Notes: generated from the sequence alone by a model not told the origin. 64,000 nt of DNA from Anaerolineae bacterium (GCA_023382655.1 JAHDWK010000007.1:186001-250000), one strand, 5' to 3'. Shown: positions 43,074-52,792, counted from the stretch's first letter. Numbers and translations: made by a program.

Positions 43074-45773
43074 ATGACCCAAATGCCTAAAGCCTACGAT
43101 TTTCAGCAGACCGAGGAGCGGTTGTATCAATGGTGGGAGGCCAACGGCTGGTTCAAGCCGGAATGTCGCCCGGCCGATGCCAAGCCGTTTACCATTTCCA
43201 TCCCCCCGCCCAACGTCACCGGCGAACTGCACATGGGACACGCCATGTTTGTGGCGTTGGAAGACCTGATGATTCGCCGCGCCCGGATGCAAGGGCGGGC
43301 GGCGCTGTGGGTGCCTGGCGCAGACCATGCCGGCATTGCCACGCAGTTGCAGGTGGAAAAATTGCTGCGCAACGAAGGCACATCCCGCGAAGCGATCGGC
43401 CGTGAAGAATTTCTGCGCCGCACCTGGGAATGGAAGGCGAAGTATGGTGGGCACATCGTTAAACAACTGCGCCGCCTGGGGGCGTCTTGCGATTGGGAGC
43501 GGGAACGGTTTACGCTGGACGAAGGGCTGAGCGAGGCGGTGAAAGAGGCGTTTATCCGGCTGTATCGCATGGGTCTCATTTACCGCGCCGAATATCTGGT
43601 GAACTGGTCGCCGGGGTTACAAACGGCCGTGTCTGACCTGGAAGTGGAATACGCCGAAGAACAGGGCTACCTGTACCACTTCAAATACCCGGTGCAAGGG
43701 GGCGGCTTCATCCCCGTGGCCACGACGCGCCCAGAGACGATATTGGGGGACACGGCCGTAGCCGTCCACCCCGCCGACGAACGTTACCAACAGGTCATCG
43801 GCGGCACGGCGCTCGTACCCATGCTCAACCGGGCCATCCCCATCATCGCCGACGAATACGTAGACATGGCCTTTGGCACGGGCGCACTCAAAATCACCCC
43901 CGGCCACGACCCTAACGACTTTGAAATTGGGCAGCGCCATCACCTGACCGTGCTAAACGTGATGAACAAAGACGCCACCATGAATGCCAACGCCGGGCCA
44001 TATGCCGGGCTGGATCGCTTCGACTGCCGCAAAAAATTGTGGGCCGACATGGAAGCGGCCGACCTGACCATTATGACCGCGCCCCACACCCTGAACGTGC
44101 CCCGCAGCCAGCGCGGCGGCGAGGTGATCGAGCCGTTGGTAAGCTGGCAGTGGTTTGTGAACGTGGAACCAATGGCGAAAATGGGGTTGGATGCAGTGCA
44201 TCACGGCCGTATCCGCATTGTGCCCGAACGCTTCGTCAAAGTATGGGACAACTGGCTGGAAAACATCAAACCCTGGTGCATCAGCCGCCAGTTGTGGTGG
44301 GGCCACCGCATCCCCGCCTGGTACGTGGATGGCGACCCGGACAAAGTCATCGTGGCCCACGATGAAACGGCCGCCGCCACCTTAGCGCGGGAAAAATACG
44401 GCGAATACCAATCACTGGAACAAGACCCAGATGTGCTGGACACCTGGTTTAGCAGCGGCCTCTGGCCCTTTTCCACACTCGGTTGGCCGGAGCAGACGGC
44501 CGATTTGCACCGTTTCTACCCCACCGATGTGATGGAAACCGGCTACGACATCCTCTTTTTCTGGGTGGCGCGCATGGTCATGCAAGGATTGTTATTCACT
44601 AACAACATCCCCTTCCACACGGTCTATTTGCATGGGCTGGTGCGGGATGAACACGGCCGTAAAATGTCCAAAACCCTCAACAACGTCACCGACCCCCTGG
44701 ATGTGATGGGCGAATACGGCACCGACGCGCTGCGTTTCACCCTGCTCACCAGCGGCTCCCCCGGCAACGATTTGAACCTGTCACTGGATAAAGTGGCTTC
44801 CAACCGCAATTTTGCCAACAAAATCTGGAACACCGCCCGTTTCCTTACCGCCAACCTGGACAAAGCCCACAAAGCGGACGCCACCGCCACGCCCGAATAC
44901 ACGGCCGCCGACCAATGGATACTCACCCGCCTCAGCGAAGTGACCGCCGACGCCAACCGGCTGATGGACAATTACCTCTATGGCGAAGCCGGGCGGCAGG
45001 TGTATGACTTCCTTTGGGGCGACTTTGCCGACTGGTATGTGGAACTGGCAAAAGTGCAACTGCGTGCCGGCGGCGCCCGCGCCTGGACGACGTTGGCCGT
45101 CGCCCGGCAGGTGTTGGATGACTGCCTGCGCCTGCTGCATCCCTACATCCCCTACGTCACTGAGGAGACGTGGCAGCAGCTCAAAGCGGCGTTCATGGCC
45201 GCCGATCTGGGCATTGCTCCCGCCGAGGGTTGGGCCGAGGCGCTCATCATCGCCGATTGGCCGCAGGCAGGGCCGCGCTACCCGGAAGCGCGCTACCAGG
45301 AAGCAGCGGCCAACTTTGAACAACTGCGGGAACTGGTGCGGGGCATCCGCGCCGCTCGTTCGGATAATGACGTAGAGCCGGGGAAATGGGTCACGGCCGT
45401 CATCAGCGCCGGCCCACACACCCCCTTCCTGCGCAGCCAACAGCCCATTCTCTGTTTCCTGGCGCGGCTGGACGAAACCACCCTGGTCATTACCGAAGAC
45501 ACACCCGCCCCCGACCAGGCTATCACCCTCGCCCAGGGCGACATCACCGCCTACTTGCCGCTCGCCGGACTGGTTAATCTGGACAAAGAACGGGAGCGGC
45601 TGCAAAGGGAACTGGCCGAATTAGACACACAAATTGCCCGTATCAACACTATGTTGAATGGCTCGTTCGCGCAAAAAGCGCCAACGGCCGTGGTGCAAAA
45701 AGAGCGCGACAAACTGGCCCAACTGCAAGCCAGCCACACCGAACTCAGCCAACGGTTGACTTCTTTGACTTAG
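43074..45773 (+). CDS. valS: Valyl-tRNA synthetase
   Basis: 899 residues, class Ia synthetase that charges tRNA-Val and edits mischarged Thr. PPPNVTGELHMGHAMF carries the HIGH-type motif (HMGH), TTRPETILGDTAVAVHP lies in the CP1 editing domain, and GRKMSKTLNNVTDP is the KMSKS loop. The anticodon domain and the C-terminal coiled-coil arm (DKERERLQRELAELDTQIAR) complete the standard layout. The frame is open to 43005, but that would include the T-box end; ATG 43074 with AAAGGGA is the start. Regulated by the T-box leader upstream. Confidence 0.98.
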   Translation: MTQMPKAYDFQQTEERLYQWWEANGWFKPECRPADAKPFTISIPPPNVTGELHMGHAMFVALEDLMIRRARMQGRAALWVPGADHAGIATQLQVEKLLRNEGTSREAIGREEFLRRTWEWKAKYGGHIVKQLRRLGASCDWERERFTLDEGLSEAVKEAFIRLYRMGLIYRAEYLVNWSPGLQTAVSDLEVEYAEEQGYLYHFKYPVQGGGFIPVATTRPETILGDTAVAVHPADERYQQVIGGTALVPMLNRAIPIIADEYVDMAFGTGALKITPGHDPNDFEIGQRHHLTVLNVMNKDATMNANAGPYAGLDRFDCRKKLWADMEAADLTIMTAPHTLNVPRSQRGGEVIEPLVSWQWFVNVEPMAKMGLDAVHHGRIRIVPERFVKVWDNWLENIKPWCISRQLWWGHRIPAWYVDGDPDKVIVAHDETAAATLAREKYGEYQSLEQDPDVLDTWFSSGLWPFSTLGWPEQTADLHRFYPTDVMETGYDILFFWVARMVMQGLLFTNNIPFHTVYLHGLVRDEHGRKMSKTLNNVTDPLDVMGEYGTDALRFTLLTSGSPGNDLNLSLDKVASNRNFANKIWNTARFLTANLDKAHKADATATPEYTAADQWILTRLSEVTADANRLMDNYLYGEAGRQVYDFLWGDFADWYVELAKVQLRAGGARAWTTLAVARQVLDDCLRLLHPYIPYVTEETWQQLKAAFMAADLGIAPAEGWAEALIIADWPQAGPRYPEARYQEAAANFEQLRELVRGIRAARSDNDVEPGKWVTAVISAGPHTPFLRSQQPILCFLARLDETTLVITEDTPAPDQAITLAQGDITAYLPLAGLVNLDKERERLQRELAELDTQIARINTMLNGSFAQKAPTAVVQKERDKLAQLQASHTELSQRLTSLT

Positions 45774-45793
45774 TTCACCGAGCTAGCTAAGAT
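45765..45793 (+). promoter_or_regulatory. Promoter implying a leaderless antitoxin message
   Basis: TTGACT (45765-45770), 17 nt, TAAGAT (45788-45793). The antitoxin ATG begins at 45800, 6 nt after the -10, about where transcription should start, and no Shine-Dalgarno sequence is present. This predicts a leaderless mRNA. Confidence 0.6.
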
Positions 45794-45799
45794 ACGATT

Positions 45800-46030
45800 A
45801 TGACACAAGTTACCATTCACGAAGCTAAAACAAATCTATCCCGGCTCATCCAGCAGGCGTTGGCAGGAGAGGAAATTGTTATTGCCAGGGGCAAACAACC
45901 ACTGGTAAGACTGGTAGCCTTACCGGAAGCACAGACAGCGCGACGAATTGGGAATGCCAAAGGTGTACTTCTGTATATGGCTGATGATTTTGATGCGCCA
46001 CTTGATGATTTTCAGGAATACATGACATGA
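45800..46030 (+). CDS. Phd/YefM-family antitoxin
   Basis: 76 residues. VTIHEAKTNLSRLIQQALAGEEIVIARGKQPLVRLVAL (in parts) is the prevent-host-death DNA-binding fold: it neutralises the toxin with its C-terminal tail and represses its own promoter. It overlaps the toxin gene by 4 bp (ATGA), the classical module arrangement. Since the toxin frame is broken, the antitoxin may persist as a remnant or as protection against related toxins. Confidence 0.9.
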   Translation: MTQVTIHEAKTNLSRLIQQALAGEEIVIARGKQPLVRLVALPEAQTARRIGNAKGVLLYMADDFDAPLDDFQEYMT

Positions 46031-46409
46031 AGTTACTGTTGGATACACATACCTTTCTTTGGAGCATAACGAATGGTAATTTAAGTGAATCGGCGCGAAC
46101 AGCATTTTTGGACAGAGAAAACACACTGTTTCTCAGTGCGGCCAGTTATTGGGAAATTTGCATCAAAATTAGCGTTGGCAAAATAGCATTGGCCGCTAAT
46201 TGGTCTCAAGTTTTTGAAGAGGAAATCACCGCAAACGGGATCCAATGGCTCCAAATTGAAAAAGAACATAGCCGTAAAGTAATTGACTCCCGTTTATCCA
46301 TCGTGATCCATTTGACCGCCTGTTAATCGCTCAGGCTCTTTGTGAAGATATGACCATACTGACAGCAGATGACCATATCCAGGCATATGCGGTCAGCACG
46401 TTGTGGTAA
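46027..46409 (+). pseudogene. Frameshifted VapC/PIN-domain toxin
   Basis: The first 88 codons give a PIN ribonuclease (MKLLLDTHTFLW with the first Asp; LSAASYWEICIKISVGKI with the Glu). The frame then runs into a stop at 46324. The missing end is intact in another frame: FIHRDPFDRLLIAQALCED, then MTILTADDHIQAYAV and TLW with stop at 46407-46409. A single-base loss near 46285-46290 (around GACTCCCG) explains this. Without the DPFDR/TAD acidic residues the toxin should be inactive. A sequencing error is the main alternative. Confidence 0.85.
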
Positions 46410-46443
46410 ACATTCTTCCCCGTTGCTTACTGCCCCATTTATA

Positions 46444-47157
46444 ATGCCCTCTGAGATTCTCGTGGTCGTCGCGGTTTTTCTGGCTGTGCTGGTGCAGGCA
46501 GCTACCGGGTTTGGGTTGGCTCTGGTATCCATGCCGCTGCTCACGGCCGTCATTGGCCTGCCTACTGCCGCGCCCCTGATGGCTGTCATCGGCCTGGGAG
46601 TAGAATTGGTGCTGCTGGTGCGTTTCCGGGAGGCGGTAAACCTGCGCACAGTGCGCGGGTTGGTCATCCCGGCGCTGGTAGGAACGCCGGTTGGTCTGTA
46701 TTTGCTGCGGGTGATTGACCCGGCAGTGGGAGCACGGGTCTTGGGGCTGATCGTGGCCGGGTATGCCCTCTATGCGCTGGTTTCGCCTTATTTGCCCCAA
46801 TTGACTCATCCACGTTGGGCCTGGGGATTTGGCTTTGCTGCCGGAGTCATTGGCGGACTCTACAACACCAGCGGGCCACCGGTCATCATTTACGGCAGTT
46901 GCCGCCGCTGGCCGCCGGCCGAATTCAAAGGTAATCTCCAGGGCTTTTTCCTGCCTACCGGCCTGTTGGTGCTGGTCGGGCATGTGTGGGCCGGAAATAT
47001 GACCCAGGCGGTGTGGTACAATGTGGCAATTGCCCTCCCGGCCATTGTGGTGGGGCTGGTAATGGGGGTAGCGTTGGACGGCCGTTTGCCCGCCGTTGCC
47101 TTTCGCAAAATGGTGTTAATCCTTCTCCTTATCATCGGCCTGCGCCTGCTCTTTTGA
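46444..47157 (+). CDS. Sulfite exporter TauE/SafE family permease
   Basis: 237 residues with about seven to eight membrane helices. VLVQAATGFGLALVSMPLL and GFAAGVIGGLYNTSGPPVIIYG are the duplicated TauE/SafE half-motifs (G-x-G-x-x-x-x-P and G-x-x-x-G-P-P). Transports sulfite, sulfoacetate or related anions in known members; the substrate here is unknown. The frame is open to 46369, but that part overlaps the toxin remnant; ATG 46444 fits the family N-terminus. No Shine-Dalgarno sequence is visible. Confidence 0.87.
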   Translation: MPSEILVVVAVFLAVLVQAATGFGLALVSMPLLTAVIGLPTAAPLMAVIGLGVELVLLVRFREAVNLRTVRGLVIPALVGTPVGLYLLRVIDPAVGARVLGLIVAGYALYALVSPYLPQLTHPRWAWGFGFAAGVIGGLYNTSGPPVIIYGSCRRWPPAEFKGNLQGFFLPTGLLVLVGHVWAGNMTQAVWYNVAIALPAIVVGLVMGVALDGRLPAVAFRKMVLILLLIIGLRLLF

Positions 47158-47200
47158 GGATCGCTTGCTTGGCGGCGGGAGCGACCATGAGGCACAAACC

Positions 47201-49507
47201 ATGACAGACAAAATTCAAACCCTGATTTCCCAAATGACCCTGGCAGAAAAAGCGGCGCTCTGCACCGGTGACAGTATGTGGACGACAACGGCCGTGGCGC
47301 GGTTGAACATTCCTCGCCTGCTCGTTTCCGATGGCCCACATGGTTTGCGTCGGGTAGCCAACGTTCATGCCGTTATGGAAAAGAGCCAACCGGCCACCTG
47401 CTTCCCCACCGCTTCCAGCCTGGCGGCAACCTGGGACGTGGCCTTGCTCCATGAAATGGGGCAGGCCCTGGCTGCCGAAGCGATTGCCCTGGACGTGGAC
47501 GTGATTCTTGGCCCTGGCGTCAACATGAAGCGCACCCCGTTGTGCGGCCGTAACTTTGAGTACTTTTCCGAAGACCCCTATCTGGCCGGGGAAATGGCCG
47601 CTGCCCTGATCAACGGCATCCAGAGCAAGGGCGTGGGCACATCGCTCAAACATTTTGCCGCCAACAACCAGGAATTTGAGCGCTTTTCCATCAGCGCCGA
47701 AGTAGACGAACGTACCTTGCGCGAAATTTATTTGCCCGCGTTTGAAACGGCCGTGACCAAAGCGCAACCCTGGACCGTCATGTGCGCCTACAACAAAGTC
47801 AACGGCACCTATGCCTCCGAACACCACCAACTGCTCACCGACATCTTGCGGGACGAATGGGGTTTTGCGGGCTTCGTCGTCTCCGACTGGGGAGCGGTGC
47901 ATGATCGTGTGGCCGCGCTGCAAGCCGGGTTAGACCTGGAAATGCCCGGCCCAAAAAAGGCAAGGGTTCAGGCCGTCATTGAAGCGGTGAACATGGGCGA
48001 ATTGGACGAAGCCGTACTGGACACGGCCGTCGGCCGTATTTTGCGCATCGTCTTCAAAGCGGCCGAAACGCCCAAAACCCGGCTGGAGGCCGGGCAAAAC
48101 AGCCGCTTTGATGTGGCCGCCCATCATGCCCTGGCGTGTAAAGTAGCTGCCGCCGGCATTGTACTGCTGAAAAACAACGGCGTTCTCCCCCTACAAAACC
48201 CGCAGCACATCGCCGTCATTGGCCGGGCCGCGCAGACGCCCCATTTCCAGGGTGGCGGCAGTTCCCACATCAACCCCACCCAGGTGGACGTGCCCTTTGC
48301 CGAACTGCAAAAGCTGGCAGCGAGCGCCGAATTGAGCTTCGCGCCTGGCTACCCGGCCGATGACAGCTTTCAGCAAGCGTTGATTGATGAGGCCGTCACC
48401 ATCGCCCAAACCGCCGACGTGGCCTTGCTCTACATGGCGCTGCCCGGTTTCAAGGAGTCGGAGGGATATGACCGGCCCGATTTAGACCTGACCGGGCAGC
48501 AAGTGGCGCTGATTAAGGCGGTCACGGCCGTGCAGCCCCGCACCGTGGTCATCCTTAACAATGGCGCGGCTGTCACCATGAGCGATTGGATTGAGGGCGC
48601 GGCGGCGGTGTTGGAAGCGTGGATGATGGGGCAGGCGGGTGGTGGGGCGATTGCCAATGTATTATTCGGTCGGGCCAACCCAGGCGGCAAACTGGCCGAA
48701 ACCTACCCGCTGCGCCTGGGCGACACACCGGCGTACCTCAATTTCCCCGGCGAAAATGGCGTGGTGCGTTACGGCGAAGGCTTGTTCATCGGCTACCGCT
48801 ATTACGACGCCAGAGAACAGCCCGTCCTTTTCCCCTTTGGTTATGGCCTCAGCTATACCACCTTTGCCTACAGCAACCCACTGGTTTCGGCCAGCACGTT
48901 CAAAGATACAGACGGCGTCACCGTGTCGGTAGACGTGACGAACACGGGCACGATGGCCGGGGAGGAGATTGTGCAGGTGTATGTGCATGACCAAAAGGCG
49001 CGATTGGTACGGCCGTATAAAGAACTCAAAGGGTTCGCCAAAGTGATGCTCCAACCAAGCGAGACCAAAACCGTCACCATTCCCCTCAACTTCCGCGCCT
49101 TCGCCTACTATGACCCGGCTTACCAACAATGGATCGCCGAAGATGGCGAATTTGATATTCTGATTGGCGCTTCGGCGGCTGACATCCGGGCTTCCCTCAC
49201 GGTGACGCTGCAATCTACGGCGGTACGGCCGTCTATCCTGCACCGTGAATCCACCATCCGCGCCTGGATGGATGACCCGCGCGGGCAGGCGGTATTGGGG
49301 CCGTTTTTCCAGCAAATGATGACACAAGGTGGCGGGCTGTTTGGCGGCGGCGACCTCGGCGAAACAGAGTTCATCGGCATGAATCCAATGGATTTTCTGC
49401 TGGATATGCCCTTGCTGAGTGTCTTGCACTTTCAGAGTGACAGCCTGCCCCAAACGCCCGAAGAACTGGTGGATGGGTTGTTGCAACAAGTCCATCAAGG
49501 TACATGA
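47201..49507 (+). CDS. Glycoside hydrolase family 3 beta-glucosidase-type enzyme
   Basis: 768 residues, no signal peptide, so cytosolic. The GH3 N-terminal barrel has DGPHGLR, GPGVNMKRTPLCGRNFEYFSEDP (in parts), KHFAANNQE and VVSDWGAVHD with the nucleophile Asp229. The C-terminal sandwich follows (IAVIGRAA, GQAGGGAIANVLFGRANPGGKLAET in parts, FPFGYGLSYTTF), then a fibronectin-III-like domain (VTNTGTMAGEEIVQVYV). It releases glucose or another sugar from beta-glycosides. The last 90 residues (FQQMMTQGGGLFGGGD...) are an unusual Met/Gly-rich tail. TTG 47165 is in frame, but ATG 47201 fits better. Confidence 0.94.
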   Translation: MTDKIQTLISQMTLAEKAALCTGDSMWTTTAVARLNIPRLLVSDGPHGLRRVANVHAVMEKSQPATCFPTASSLAATWDVALLHEMGQALAAEAIALDVDVILGPGVNMKRTPLCGRNFEYFSEDPYLAGEMAAALINGIQSKGVGTSLKHFAANNQEFERFSISAEVDERTLREIYLPAFETAVTKAQPWTVMCAYNKVNGTYASEHHQLLTDILRDEWGFAGFVVSDWGAVHDRVAALQAGLDLEMPGPKKARVQAVIEAVNMGELDEAVLDTAVGRILRIVFKAAETPKTRLEAGQNSRFDVAAHHALACKVAAAGIVLLKNNGVLPLQNPQHIAVIGRAAQTPHFQGGGSSHINPTQVDVPFAELQKLAASAELSFAPGYPADDSFQQALIDEAVTIAQTADVALLYMALPGFKESEGYDRPDLDLTGQQVALIKAVTAVQPRTVVILNNGAAVTMSDWIEGAAAVLEAWMMGQAGGGAIANVLFGRANPGGKLAETYPLRLGDTPAYLNFPGENGVVRYGEGLFIGYRYYDAREQPVLFPFGYGLSYTTFAYSNPLVSASTFKDTDGVTVSVDVTNTGTMAGEEIVQVYVHDQKARLVRPYKELKGFAKVMLQPSETKTVTIPLNFRAFAYYDPAYQQWIAEDGEFDILIGASAADIRASLTVTLQSTAVRPSILHRESTIRAWMDDPRGQAVLGPFFQQMMTQGGGLFGGGDLGETEFIGMNPMDFLLDMPLLSVLHFQSDSLPQTPEELVDGLLQQVHQGT

Positions 49508-49545
49508 GGTCATTTACGATTGCTGATGGCGGCCAGCGGCGGCGG

Positions 49546-49573
49546 TTGACACCCCCCCTGCCAATGTTACAAT
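49546..49573 (+). promoter_or_regulatory. Sigma70-type promoter of the yqeY-pgpH-ybeY-dgkA group
   Basis: TTGACA (49546-49551), 16 nt, TACAAT (49568-49573), 22 nt before the yqeY start codon; GGAGGA follows as ribosome-binding site. Confidence 0.6.
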
Positions 49574-49594
49574 TCGCAGTGGAGGATAGCAGGC

Positions 49595-50044
49595 ATGACA
49601 TTGAAAGAGCAGCTAACAGATGAGTTGAAAATTGCTATGCGCGCCGGGAATGTGGCCCGGCGCGATACCATTCGCCTGCTGCAAGCAGCCGTCAAACAGG
49701 AAGAGATTGACCGGCAGGTGACACTGGATGACGCCGGGGTACAGGCAGTTTTGCAAAAACAAGCCAAACAGCGCCGGGAAAGTATGACCGACTATGAAAA
49801 AGCCGGTCGCGCGGACCTGGTCGCCGAAGAACAGGCGCAATTAGCTATCATTGAAACCTTTTTGCCCCAGATGATGAGCCAGGCGGAGGTGGAACAACTG
49901 GCCCGGCAGGCAATTGCCGAGTTGGGTGTCACCGACGCCAAAGGCATGGGACAGGTCATGGCGAAATTGATGCCCCAGGTAAAAGGGAAGGCGGACGGCC
50001 GTATGGTCAATGAGGTTGTCCGTTCTTTAATCGGTAATCCGTGA
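49595..50044 (+). CDS. GatB/YqeY domain protein
   Basis: 149 residues. LKEQLTDELKIAMRAGNVARRDTIRLL (in parts), ETFLPQMMSQAEVEQL and KGMGQVMAKLMPQVKGKADGR are the YqeY signature, related to the tail domain of GatB and linked to tRNA-dependent amidation without a proven reaction. GGAGGA lies 9 nt before the ATG. The last codons (GNP, stop) are written by the first units of a heptamer array, so the original C-terminus may have been replaced. It precedes pgpH-ybeY-dgkA, a conserved bacterial neighbourhood. Confidence 0.94.
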   Translation: MTLKEQLTDELKIAMRAGNVARRDTIRLLQAAVKQEEIDRQVTLDDAGVQAVLQKQAKQRRESMTDYEKAGRADLVAEEQAQLAIIETFLPQMMSQAEVEQLARQAIAELGVTDAKGMGQVMAKLMPQVKGKADGRMVNEVVRSLIGNP

Positions 50045-50103
50045 TCCGTAACCCGTCAATCGTAATCCGTAACCGGTGATCGGTTTACGGACTACGGGTT
50101 ACG
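50034..50103. repeat. Heptamer array of ten units (GTAATCC/GTGATCG/GGTTACG)
   Basis: GTAATCC, GTGATCC, GTAACCC, GTCAATC, GTAATCC, GTAACCG, GTGATCG, GTTTACG, GACTACG, GGTTACG. The left units are complementary to the right ones, so the array can fold back. It overlaps the yqeY stop codon and ends 18 bp before pgpH. Confidence 0.85.
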
Positions 50104-50121
50104 GCACACACAAACCCCCTA

Positions 50122-52320
50122 ATGGCAGAACAAAACCGGTGGCGGCAAACAGCCCAGGACTCCGTTTTATGGATATTTACGGCCGTCCTCACCCTGGGAC
50201 TTACCCTCATCTTCTCGTTCACCCTGCTCAGGCCCTCTGAAGCCAGAATCATTGAGGGATTACCCGCGCCAGAAGATATTTTTGCCCCCCGCGCCATCAC
50301 CTATGAGAGCACCGTCGCTTTACGCCAGGCGCAAGAGCAAGCCCGAGCCTCTGTCCCCGAACAGTACAAACGCATTGAAGGGGATGTGGGCCGCTTTCAG
50401 TTAAACCGGGTGGGGCAAACTTTCGCCTTTATTGATGTGGTTCGCGCCGATACCCAGGCTTCCACGGAAGCCAAACTCACCTACCTGAAAGCGATGGCCG
50501 GGCTAAATATAGAAGAGCAGGTGGCGCTTGACCTGCTCAATATGAACGACGCCGATTACGCTCGTGTCAAATCAGAAGTGCAGCGCATTGTGGGTGATTT
50601 GATGCGCCGCGAAATCCGCGACACTCAACTCCGTGAATTGCAACAGCAAGCCCAGCGAGACGCCAGTCTGGATTTAACCCCCACGCAGGAACGAGTGGTC
50701 AGATTTCTGGCGCCTCGTTTTATTGTGCCCACCATGGAGCCAGACCCGGCGGCCACAGAGACGCAACGGGAAGAAGCGGCCGCGACCGTTTCGCCCTTCC
50801 CGGTGACGGTGGCTACAGACGAACTGGTCGTGCGCGCCGGGGATATTGTCACGGAACGGCACATTGAGAAGATGACCCAGTTGGGGCTGTTGCAACGCCA
50901 GACTGATTGGCGTTTTGTGATCGCCATTGCCGTTTTATCGCTGCTGAGCAGCGTCTTGATAACCCTGTATTGGCGGCAGTTTTATCACGGCCGTCGCGTG
51001 GGGAACGGCCGTTATCTCACCGCCCTTACCGGCCTCATCCTCATCTTTGCCCTGGCCGCCCGTTTCATGGTATCCAGTCCAGGACTGCTGGTTTATCTCT
51101 TTCCCATGGCCGCTTTTTCGCTCATTCTGAGCGTGTTATTTGACGTGCGGCTTTCCATTGTTTTGACCATGATCCTGGCCGGACTGATCGGGTTTAATGC
51201 CGCCAACTCTCTGGAAGTTGCCCTGTATACCGCTGCCGGTGGTTTGTTGGCCGTGCTGACGCTGCACGATGCCCAGCGCGTTAATTCCTTTTTCCGTGCC
51301 GGGTTGGCGGCGGCTGTTGGTTATGCTGTAGTTGCCGTCGCTTTCCAATTTAGCCAGACGGTGACAGACCCCGCCGCCATGCTAGAACTGCTCAGTTATA
51401 CTATTGGCAATGGGCTGCTATCCGCGGCGTTAACATTGGTGGGCTTTTTTGTTATGGGCAGTATCTTTGGCGTTACCACCACTCTACAACTGCAAGAGCT
51501 GTCCCGTTTAGATCACCCGCTGTTGCAAGAACTGCTGCGGCGCGCGCCGGGCACATACCACCACAGCATCATGGTGGCCAACCTGGCCGAACAGGCCGCC
51601 GAACAGATTAAAGCGAACAGCAGTCTCATTCGTGTCGGCGCTTTTTACCACGACATTGGCAAGATGAACCGCCCCGCTTTCTTCACGGAGAACCAGGAAG
51701 GCATCAACCCGCACGACGCACTCGACCCATATACCAGCGCCCGGATCATTCTCAGCCATGTGACCGATGGTCTGGAACTGGCGCAGCAATATAAACTGCC
51801 GGATCGTATTCGGGACTTTATTGCCGAGCATCATGGGCAGCGGATCGTGAAGGGTTTTTACCATAAGGCGGTGGAACTGGCCGGAGATGCAGGCGGCGAA
51901 GTGGATCGGGAGAAATTCCGCTACCCTGGCCCCCGCCCCCGCTCCCGCGAAGCGGGCATTGTGATGCTGGCCGATGCGGTTGAGTCCACATCCCGCGCCT
52001 TGCAACCAAACACAGAAAAAGAGATTGAGCGGTTGGTCAATACGTTGATTGATGAGGATTTGACCGAAGGGCAGCTAGATGATTCCGGGTTAACATTGGG
52101 CGACATTCGCCTGATTCGCGCCTCGTTCATCAAGACGCTGAAGGGGCGCTTCCATGTGCGCACCCGGTATCCGGGCAATGAGGCCATGCAAATACCGGAG
52201 ACACGGCCGTTACCCTCCACCCCGGAAAGCCCCGCGCCCAGCATCCAGGCAGCGAATGGCGCCGAAACAACCAAAACAACAGCACCCGAAGCAGAGGTTA
52301 TCGTTGAACGGCCAAGATAA
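50122..52320 (+). CDS. pgpH: 7TM-HD domain c-di-AMP phosphodiesterase, PgpH type
   Basis: 732 residues. An N-terminal helix is followed by an extracytoplasmic 7TMR-HDED domain (about 45-255), seven membrane helices (about 265-475) and a cytosolic HD domain (about 490-660) with APGTYHHSIMVANLAEQAA, FYHDIGKMNRP (metal His-Asp), IILSHVTDG and IAEHHG. Known members hydrolyse c-di-AMP to pApA, which controls potassium and turgor. The order yqeY-pgpH-ybeY-dgkA follows the conserved firmicute/chloroflexi cluster. The C-terminal 60 residues are Pro/Ala/Thr-rich. The ATG at 50122 lacks a strong Shine-Dalgarno sequence. Confidence 0.94.
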   Translation: MAEQNRWRQTAQDSVLWIFTAVLTLGLTLIFSFTLLRPSEARIIEGLPAPEDIFAPRAITYESTVALRQAQEQARASVPEQYKRIEGDVGRFQLNRVGQTFAFIDVVRADTQASTEAKLTYLKAMAGLNIEEQVALDLLNMNDADYARVKSEVQRIVGDLMRREIRDTQLRELQQQAQRDASLDLTPTQERVVRFLAPRFIVPTMEPDPAATETQREEAAATVSPFPVTVATDELVVRAGDIVTERHIEKMTQLGLLQRQTDWRFVIAIAVLSLLSSVLITLYWRQFYHGRRVGNGRYLTALTGLILIFALAARFMVSSPGLLVYLFPMAAFSLILSVLFDVRLSIVLTMILAGLIGFNAANSLEVALYTAAGGLLAVLTLHDAQRVNSFFRAGLAAAVGYAVVAVAFQFSQTVTDPAAMLELLSYTIGNGLLSAALTLVGFFVMGSIFGVTTTLQLQELSRLDHPLLQELLRRAPGTYHHSIMVANLAEQAAEQIKANSSLIRVGAFYHDIGKMNRPAFFTENQEGINPHDALDPYTSARIILSHVTDGLELAQQYKLPDRIRDFIAEHHGQRIVKGFYHKAVELAGDAGGEVDREKFRYPGPRPRSREAGIVMLADAVESTSRALQPNTEKEIERLVNTLIDEDLTEGQLDDSGLTLGDIRLIRASFIKTLKGRFHVRTRYPGNEAMQIPETRPLPSTPESPAPSIQAANGAETTKTTAPEAEVIVERPR

Positions 52321-52324
52321 GACC

Positions 52325-52792
52325 ATGACCTATAACGTCGAGGTGATTCCTAAAGTGAAGGTGGTCCGGTCAATTGTCACGGCCGTTAGCGGCGCAGCCA
52401 GTGAAACCCTACGACATGAAAGGGTCAAACCCCCGGCGACAGTTTCTATCTTGTTAACTACCGATGACCAGTTGCAGCAACTGAACCGCGATTTTCGGGG
52501 CATAGACAGCCCCACCGATGTCCTCAGCTTTCCCGCCGAGAAATTGCCGCTGGCTATCATGGGTGAAGGGGATCCCTATCTGGGTGATATTGCCATTTCC
52601 GTGCCTATGGCGCAGCGGCAGGCCAGAGAAAGCGGCCAGACGCTCAAAGATGAACTGCAACTACTCACCATTCACGGCGTCCTGCACTTGCTTGGTCATG
52701 ATCATGAAGAGCGGGAAGAAAAAAAAGTAATGTGGTGGGCACAAAACTCCATTCTGGCCCAGATTGGCGCGGAAATTACCTCGCCGGAGTAA
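52325..52792 (+). CDS. ybeY: Endoribonuclease YbeY (rRNA maturation)
   Basis: 155 residues. The zinc motif HGVLHLLGHDHEE (H-x3-H-x5-H) and the upstream FRGIDSPTDVLSFP are diagnostic. The enzyme acts in 16S rRNA 3'-end maturation and ribosome quality control. The frame extends upstream into pgpH; ATG 52325, 4 nt after the pgpH stop, gives the family-length protein. Confidence 0.96.
   Translation: MTYNVEVIPKVKVVRSIVTAVSGAASETLRHERVKPPATVSILLTTDDQLQQLNRDFRGIDSPTDVLSFPAEKLPLAIMGEGDPYLGDIAISVPMAQRQARESGQTLKDELQLLTIHGVLHLLGHDHEEREEKKVMWWAQNSILAQIGAEITSPE

Noticed and set aside
44781..45605. 274-codon minus-strand frame inside valS
   Set aside because: Mirror of valS codons, no start signal, no recognisable domain.
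48662..49513. 283-codon minus-strand frame inside the GH3 gene
   Set aside because: Shadow of a well-supported GH3 coding region.
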